Positions 42,808-46,554 of a DNA stretch of 46,554 bases are shown here, in pieces. This DNA comes from Myxococcales bacterium (GTDB lineage: Bacteria > Myxococcota_A > Polyangia > Polyangiales > Polyangiaceae): NCBI GenBank assembly GCA_012514535.1, contig JAAZAA010000007.1, forward strand, positions 1 through 46,554, given 5' to 3'. The position numbers and the translations under genes were made by a program. Numbering within the stretch: the stretch's first letter is position 1; every line of letters begins with the position of its first letter. The notes beneath the pieces are model-generated. The model was not told the origin of the DNA. It searched no databases and worked only from the letters and a program-made list of their open reading frames with translations.

Positions 42808-43851
42808 ATGGCAATGACCGCAGACAAGAAGCTCTACCTCTCGCTCGCCGTGCTCGCGGTGCTGGGCGGCGCGCTGTACTACCAGAACCAGAGCGCCGCC
42901 GCGGATCGCAAGGCGCACTCCTACGAGGGCATGACGAACCTGCCCTCCCTCAGCATCACCGAGGAGGACACCAAGGCGCTGACGCGCATCGTGATCGAGC
43001 AGCCCGCCAAGGAAGCCAAGGACGGCGAAGAGGCCAAGGCGACCAAGCACGTCCTCGTGAAGGAGGGCGACGAGTGGCGCCTGGAGGAGCCGCTGAAGGC
43101 GCGGGGCAACCAGGCCAACGTGGAGAGCCTGCTCAAGAACCTCGCGGGCATGAAGGTGAAGGAGCGGCTCTCGAGCGGCGCCGACGCTCAGGCGGCCTTC
43201 GCTCAGTACGACCTCACGGACGACAAGGCCGTGCACGCCACCTTCTTCGCCGGCGATGAGAAGAAGTACGAATTCTGGTTCGGCAAGGGCGGCGGGCGCG
43301 GGCAGACCGCGCGCTGGGACGGCGCCGACGGCGTGTTCGTCGTCGACGGCTACTCGAGCTTCCTCTACACCCGCGACACGAAGGGCTGGCGCGACCTGTC
43401 GATCTTCAAGTTCGAGCAGGACGACGTCGTCGCCGTGACCATCGAGAACGAGCACGGCTCGTACCAGTTCGACAAGGACGGGGACGAGTGGTCGGCGAAG
43501 TTCAAGAAGGCCAAGGCGCCCGTGGCGGCCAAGCTCAAGGACTTCGAGCAGAGCAAGATCGATGACATGCTCCGCGCCTACAAGTCCCTCAACGCGAGCG
43601 GCTTCGGCGACGACAAGAAGCCCGCCGAGGTAGGTCTCGACGAGCCCCTGGCCACGGTGCTGATCCGCCTCGACGACGGCGCGCAGCGCAAGCTGATCTT
43701 CGGCTCCAACGCAGAGGGCTCGAGCCGCTGGGCGCAGGTCCCGGAGAAGGAGCAGATCTACACGGTCAGCTCCTGGGCCGCAGACTGGGCCTTCGCGGAG
43801 GAGTCCAAGTTCCAGAAGGCGAAGGACGCGGACGACGATCCGCATCCCTGA
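42808..43851 (+). CDS. DUF4340-domain membrane-anchored protein
   Basis: 347 aa, ATG preceded by GGGAGG. One N-terminal helix (LYLSLAVLAVLGGALYY), then repeated DUF4340-type beta modules (VLVKEGDEWRLEEPLKARGNQANVESLLKNL and YQFDKDGDEWSAKFKK) in a Lys/Asp/Glu-rich protein. It is expected in the periplasm. DUF4340 genes commonly close operons encoding GldA/F/G-like transporters, supporting one complex. A strong terminator follows. Confidence 0.85.
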   Translation: MAMTADKKLYLSLAVLAVLGGALYYQNQSAAADRKAHSYEGMTNLPSLSITEEDTKALTRIVIEQPAKEAKDGEEAKATKHVLVKEGDEWRLEEPLKARGNQANVESLLKNLAGMKVKERLSSGADAQAAFAQYDLTDDKAVHATFFAGDEKKYEFWFGKGGGRGQTARWDGADGVFVVDGYSSFLYTRDTKGWRDLSIFKFEQDDVVAVTIENEHGSYQFDKDGDEWSAKFKKAKAPVAAKLKDFEQSKIDDMLRAYKSLNASGFGDDKKPAEVGLDEPLATVLIRLDDGAQRKLIFGSNAEGSSRWAQVPEKEQIYTVSSWAADWAFAEESKFQKAKDADDDPHP

Positions 43852-43879
43852 CCGACCGAGCTCGTCCGGAGCTCCCCGA

Positions 43880-43919
43880 CGACGCCCCACGCCGTCCCCC
43901 CGTGACGGCTGGGGCGTCG
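43880..43919 (+). terminator. Terminator of the Gld-type ABC operon
   Basis: CGACGCCCCA-C-GCCGT pairs with ACGGCTGGGGCGTCG: a 15-bp stem with one bulged C and a 9-nt loop, followed by CTCTTTCC. It lies 28 nt after the DUF4340 gene stop. Confidence 0.7.
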
Positions 43920-44118
43920 CTCTTTCCGGCGCGGCGGCTCCGGCGCCACCGAACCAGCTCCCGAGGACCAACCCCGACGACGCCGAAGCCGCCCTACGTC
44001 CTCCGGCTCGCGCGCTACGTGCACACGCGGCCCGGGGCGAGCCGATGACTTCCCCCGCTGCTTCCCCCGCTCCGGCCGCGCCACGCTCGGGACCGGAACT
44101 CCGTCAGACGGAGTTCCT

Positions 44119-44928
44119 TCAGACGCGATGCGTACCGCGCCCCGCTGCCGCGGCTCGCTCCGCTCGAACCGCCGGTGAGCGCGCCTCCCGGATCGCGCGA
44201 CCGCGCAGCTGGTTGTCGGGCTTCACCCGGGCGCCACCGCCCCGGCGGGTCGACTTGCGGGACGGCTCCGTCTGCGAGTCCTCGAGGGCGTAGGTGGCCT
44301 TGATGTCTGGCCCCTTGGTGTTCCGGGTCGCGGTCGCGCCCTCACCCACCTTTCGATCCGAAGCGCTGACTCCCGGCGCCGCGGTGTTCACGGGGAACTT
44401 CCGATCGACCTTCTCGGGGCGACGCGCCGCGGCGGCCACGTTGGCCTTGCTGGTCCCCACGCGACGTCCCACCAGGCTCCCCGCGGGAGACGGGGGAGCA
44501 GCTGCTGCCCTCGCGCTCGTCTTCCTAAGGGATGCCGTGGCCTTGCGGGTGACCTTCGGAGTGCGGGTGCCCGAGCTCTCGAGGGCCTTGCGCACCACCC
44601 GGACGCTCCGATCCGCCGCCTTGTTGAAGGCCAGCGGGACGGTCTCCGCCACCTCCGTGACGACGAGACTCGGGAGCCCGCTGAGCACGACCTTGATGCG
44701 GCACTCGATGTCGACGCCGCCCTTCGGTCCGTTCACGTCCTCGAACCGCACCGTGACTCGCTCGATGTGCGGAGAGAACTTGCCCAACTTCTTGCCGAGG
44801 CGAACCCGGAAATAGCCGCGCTCCTCGGGCGCCAGCGCCAAGCCCGAGGTCCTCACGTTGAGCGGCGTCTGGCTGGTCTCCGTACGACCCGCCTGTCGCT
44901 TCTCCTCGCGCGGCAACGCCTCCGTCAT
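44119..44928 (-). CDS. HPF/RaiA-like ribosome-associated domain protein with basic tail
   Basis: 269 aa from the ATG at 44928, chosen because AGGG lies 5 nt upstream; an ATG at 44958 and a GTG at 44979 are alternatives. Residues about 20-120 form a sigma-54-modulation/HPF-like domain (RVTVRFEDVNGPKGGVDIECRIKVVLSG, AFNKAADRSVRVVRKAL). The second half is a disordered, Lys/Arg/Thr/Ala-rich tail (over 130 aa) not seen in ordinary HPF. HPF-type proteins bind the 30S subunit and promote dormancy of ribosomes. The tail could bind RNA or other ribosomes; this is inference. Confidence 0.7.
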   Translation of the reverse strand: MTEALPREEKRQAGRTETSQTPLNVRTSGLALAPEERGYFRVRLGKKLGKFSPHIERVTVRFEDVNGPKGGVDIECRIKVVLSGLPSLVVTEVAETVPLAFNKAADRSVRVVRKALESSGTRTPKVTRKATASLRKTSARAAAAPPSPAGSLVGRRVGTSKANVAAAARRPEKVDRKFPVNTAAPGVSASDRKVGEGATATRNTKGPDIKATYALEDSQTEPSRKSTRRGGGARVKPDNQLRGRAIREARSPAVRAERAAAAGRGTHRV

Positions 44929-44984
44929 CGGTGCCCTACGCGAAGGCCCCGTCCCCATCCGCACTTTCTTGTTAGGCACTCTAA

Positions 44985-45014
44985 ATTGTGAGTGTGCCTG
45001 GGCGACTCCGTCAA
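44985..45014 (-). promoter_or_regulatory. Candidate promoter of the HPF-like gene
   Basis: On the minus strand TTGACG (45014-45009), 18-bp spacer, CACAAT (44990-44985). The predicted transcription start falls at about 44978, at the outermost GTG, which would therefore be leaderless; this favours the internal ATG starts. Confidence 0.5.
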
Positions 45015-45087
45015 GGAAGAACGCTGGGCGCCCTCGCGCGAGCGAGCCCGAGTGGGCCAGCGCGAAGCCTCGAGAGGCGTCGGCAGC

Positions 45088-46059
45088 TCAGTGTTCGGCC
45101 TCCGCCCCGGCCGCCGCTCCTGCGGCTTCGCGTCCTCCGACGCCAGGATCCTCGCGACGGGCCACCCGCTCCGGCGCGAGCTCCTCGACGTCCGTCCCAT
45201 GAACGGCCTCGAGCCTCCAGGCAGGCTTCGCGCGACGGGGCGCGTCAGCGCTGCCGAGCCGGAACGTCCGCTTCACCGCCTCCGGCAACGGCCGCAGCGC
45301 ATCACCGGAGAAACAGCGCACGCGCCCACCACTGCCCTGCGGGTCCTCGTCCTGCGCGTCGTTCTCCTCGCTGATGGCGACCGCGGCCTCTGCCCCGGAG
45401 GACGCCGCGAGGACCGCAGGCTCCGCGGCGGAACCGGCATCGTCACCAAACACCTCACGGAGCAGTCGCGCGCCTCCCTTCCCACCCAACTGATGACTCC
45501 ACACGTCGGTGACCAGCGCCGTCCGCCCGGAGGCGTCCAGATCCTCCGCGGAGAGCGTCACGGCCTTGTGCCGGTCGTCGTCGGCGATGCCACCGATGGG
45601 CGCGAGCTCGCCGCTCACCGGATCTCGTCGATAGGTCACGGAGGCACCCTCGATGTCACCGGGTCCGTAGAGCAGCTCGCGCGCGCCCGGCAACAGGAAG
45701 AACGTGTGGCTGTAGAACGCGTCGACGAAGAGCGCCGGCAAGACACCGTAGGTGAGGTTGTTGCTCCCCCACGGGCGCTCCGTCGACCAGTAAACGAAAT
45801 AGCCGACGGTGAGCTGATCGCCGTGGCGGCGATAGTGATAGTAGACGGTGTCCGCCATCGTGCCCGCAGACCAAACCCGCGAGCCGATGCACACGGGATG
45901 CGCCTCGATGGCCGCGCGATCTGCGGCTTCCTGCTCGCTCATCTCCGGGTCGAGCGTCGCCTGCATCGCTCCGCACCAGTCGCTGCTGTGGTCCGGGCAG
46001 ATCGCCGCCGCGAGGGAAAGGGTCGCCGCGAGGGAGGTGAACCTTTGGAAATAGGGCAT
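45088..46059 (-). CDS. Exported protein of unknown function
   Basis: 323 aa from the ATG at 46059. A signal peptide-like start (RFTSLAATLSLAAAIC) is followed by a Cys-containing region (SSDWCGAM), a core rich in aromatic residues (TVYYHYRRHGDQLTVGYFVYWSTERPWG, FVDAFYSHTFFLLPG), and an Ala/Glu-rich low-complexity end. I do not recognise a family. It stands alone on the minus strand, 160 nt upstream of the HPF-like gene; a link between them is not evident. Confidence 0.6.
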   Translation of the reverse strand: MPYFQRFTSLAATLSLAAAICPDHSSDWCGAMQATLDPEMSEQEAADRAAIEAHPVCIGSRVWSAGTMADTVYYHYRRHGDQLTVGYFVYWSTERPWGSNNLTYGVLPALFVDAFYSHTFFLLPGARELLYGPGDIEGASVTYRRDPVSGELAPIGGIADDDRHKAVTLSAEDLDASGRTALVTDVWSHQLGGKGGARLLREVFGDDAGSAAEPAVLAASSGAEAAVAISEENDAQDEDPQGSGGRVRCFSGDALRPLPEAVKRTFRLGSADAPRRAKPAWRLEAVHGTDVEELAPERVARREDPGVGGREAAGAAAGAEAEH

Positions 46060-46389
46060 TGAAGGTCGTGGATAGCAGTGCAGGCACGACGATCCAGCGA
46101 CGGACAGCTGTCCGAAGGTTCTCACATCGTACGCTCACCGTACGCACACGACCGTCACGCCCGCACAGGGGCGGACACTCGTCCGCGCGACACGTGAAGC
46201 CGAGCTCCGCGGGATGCGCAACGCGCTCGCGGCGCAGCCGATGCGCGAAGCGACACGACGCGAGACGTGCGACGCGAAGGGTGACGCACGCAGATGCACG
46301 ACCACCGAGGCACGCGACACGACGCACCGAGACGCGCGACACGAGAACCCGTGACGCACCGAGACGCGCGCACTCGTCTCCCGAGGAGC

Positions 46390-46405
46390 ACGGACACGTG
46401 TCCGT
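46390..46405. promoter_or_regulatory. Perfect 16-bp palindrome
   Basis: ACGGACACGTGTCCGT, followed by TCTTTC. It could be an operator for a dimeric regulator or a short hairpin; a role is not established. Confidence 0.35.
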
Positions 46406-46414
46406 CTTTCACCG

Positions 46415-46532
46415 CCTCGCACCCACTCGTGGGCAGCGCATCCGCTCGTGGCAGCGCACCCATTCATGGCGCCGCACCCACTCATGGCACCGCACCCATT
46501 CATGGCGCCGCACCCACTCATGGCAGCACACC
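46415..46532. repeat. 18-bp tandem array, ~6.5 copies
   Basis: Units of the type GCGCCGCACCCACTCATG repeat at 46433, 46451, 46469, 46487 and 46505, with a partial copy at 46523 and a diverged one at 46415. Alternate units share bases (CCCACTCATG versus CCCATTCATG), as if a 36-bp pair had been copied. Confidence 0.88.
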
Positions 46533-46554
46533 GACCCCGGCTCCGTCCTTCGCG

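Larger units (their letters stand above)
46060..46554. other. Gene-free, repeat-rich right end
   Basis: 495 nt without a convincing gene. It contains degenerate GACGCACCGAGACGCGCG repeats (46321 and 46352), two dyads (GCGGAC-ACTC-GTCCGC at about 46170-46185 and a perfect 16-bp palindrome at 46390-46405) and an 18-bp tandem array (46415-46532). A promoter for the exported protein gene should lie near 46060-46150. Confidence 0.55.

Noticed and set aside
46135-46521. Minus-strand frame starting with GAMNGC-type repeats
   Set aside because: Made mostly of the 18-bp array and of Arg/Ser/Val-rich low-complexity sequence; no ribosome site or domain.
46415-46532. CRISPR-like array
   Set aside because: 18-bp units abut without spacers and no cas gene is near; it is a plain tandem repeat.

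Overview
The window is about 46.5 kb of very GC-rich bacterial chromosome. It carries 37 supportable protein genes (one cut by the left edge) and no RNA genes, CRISPR array or insertion sequence that I can see. The gene content points to a myxobacterium-like member of the Myxococcota: a FrzS-like pseudo-receiver/coiled-coil protein, several eukaryotic-like Ser/Thr kinases, a sigma-54 response regulator, a SUMF-domain lipoprotein, many lipoproteins, and a GldA/GldF/GldG/DUF4340-type ABC operon. This assignment is inference from gene content and codon bias; I cannot place it to genus.

Layout. 1-3349 (minus): a di-haem PD40 protein resembling hydrazine synthase alpha subunits, followed by a HEAT-repeat protein. 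3566-6711 (plus): hisIE, then the FrzS-like gene. 6718-12752 (minus): an O/P-type porin with a Pho-box-like site in front of it, a Bpt-type leucyltransferase, an NtrC-family regulator preceded by a three-half-site array, an ISOC-like hydrolase with an in-frame 18-bp repeat, and purine nucleoside phosphorylase. 12947-13264 (plus): a small basic protein behind a structured leader. 13304-15285 (minus): two lipoproteins and infA. 15553-17456 (plus): a HAD hydrolase and a GH113-like protein. 17565-27626 (minus): a cation/proton antiporter, a Slt-type lytic transglycosylase, a RimB/RimK/outer-membrane-barrel operon, PriA and a Ser/Thr kinase. 27953-29560 (plus): a second, divergent Ser/Thr kinase. 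29588-30595 (minus): TsaC/Sua5. 30777-34889 (plus): a divergent biotin carboxylase with a 234-residue N-terminal extension, a DUF3634 protein, and a FliO + SctR/FliP pair. 35074-35595 (minus): a lipoprotein. 35748-38678 (plus): a NarL-type regulator and a hybrid histidine kinase with Hpt domain. 39086-43851 (plus): the Gld-type ABC operon behind a good sigma-70-like promoter and a ~245-nt leader. 44119-46059 (minus): an HPF-like protein with a basic tail and an unknown secreted protein. 46060-46554: repeat-rich DNA.

How the genes fit together. Housekeeping functions (HisIE, IF-1, PriA, TsaC, PNP, Bpt) are interspersed with envelope and signalling genes. Clear co-transcribed sets are rimB-rimK-barrel (4-nt and 1-nt overlaps), the four-gene ABC operon, the response regulator/hybrid kinase pair (a likely phosphorelay), fliO-sctR, HAD-GH113 and kinase-priA. 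A recurring feature is short tandem duplication, both in frame in disordered protein segments (porin, ISOC-like hydrolase, FliO) and between genes.

The items most worth following up are the hydrazine-synthase-like cytochrome, the extended biotin carboxylase, the isolated FliO/SctR pair, the Pho-box/porin link, the half-site array in front of the sigma-54 regulator, and the long leader of the ABC operon.
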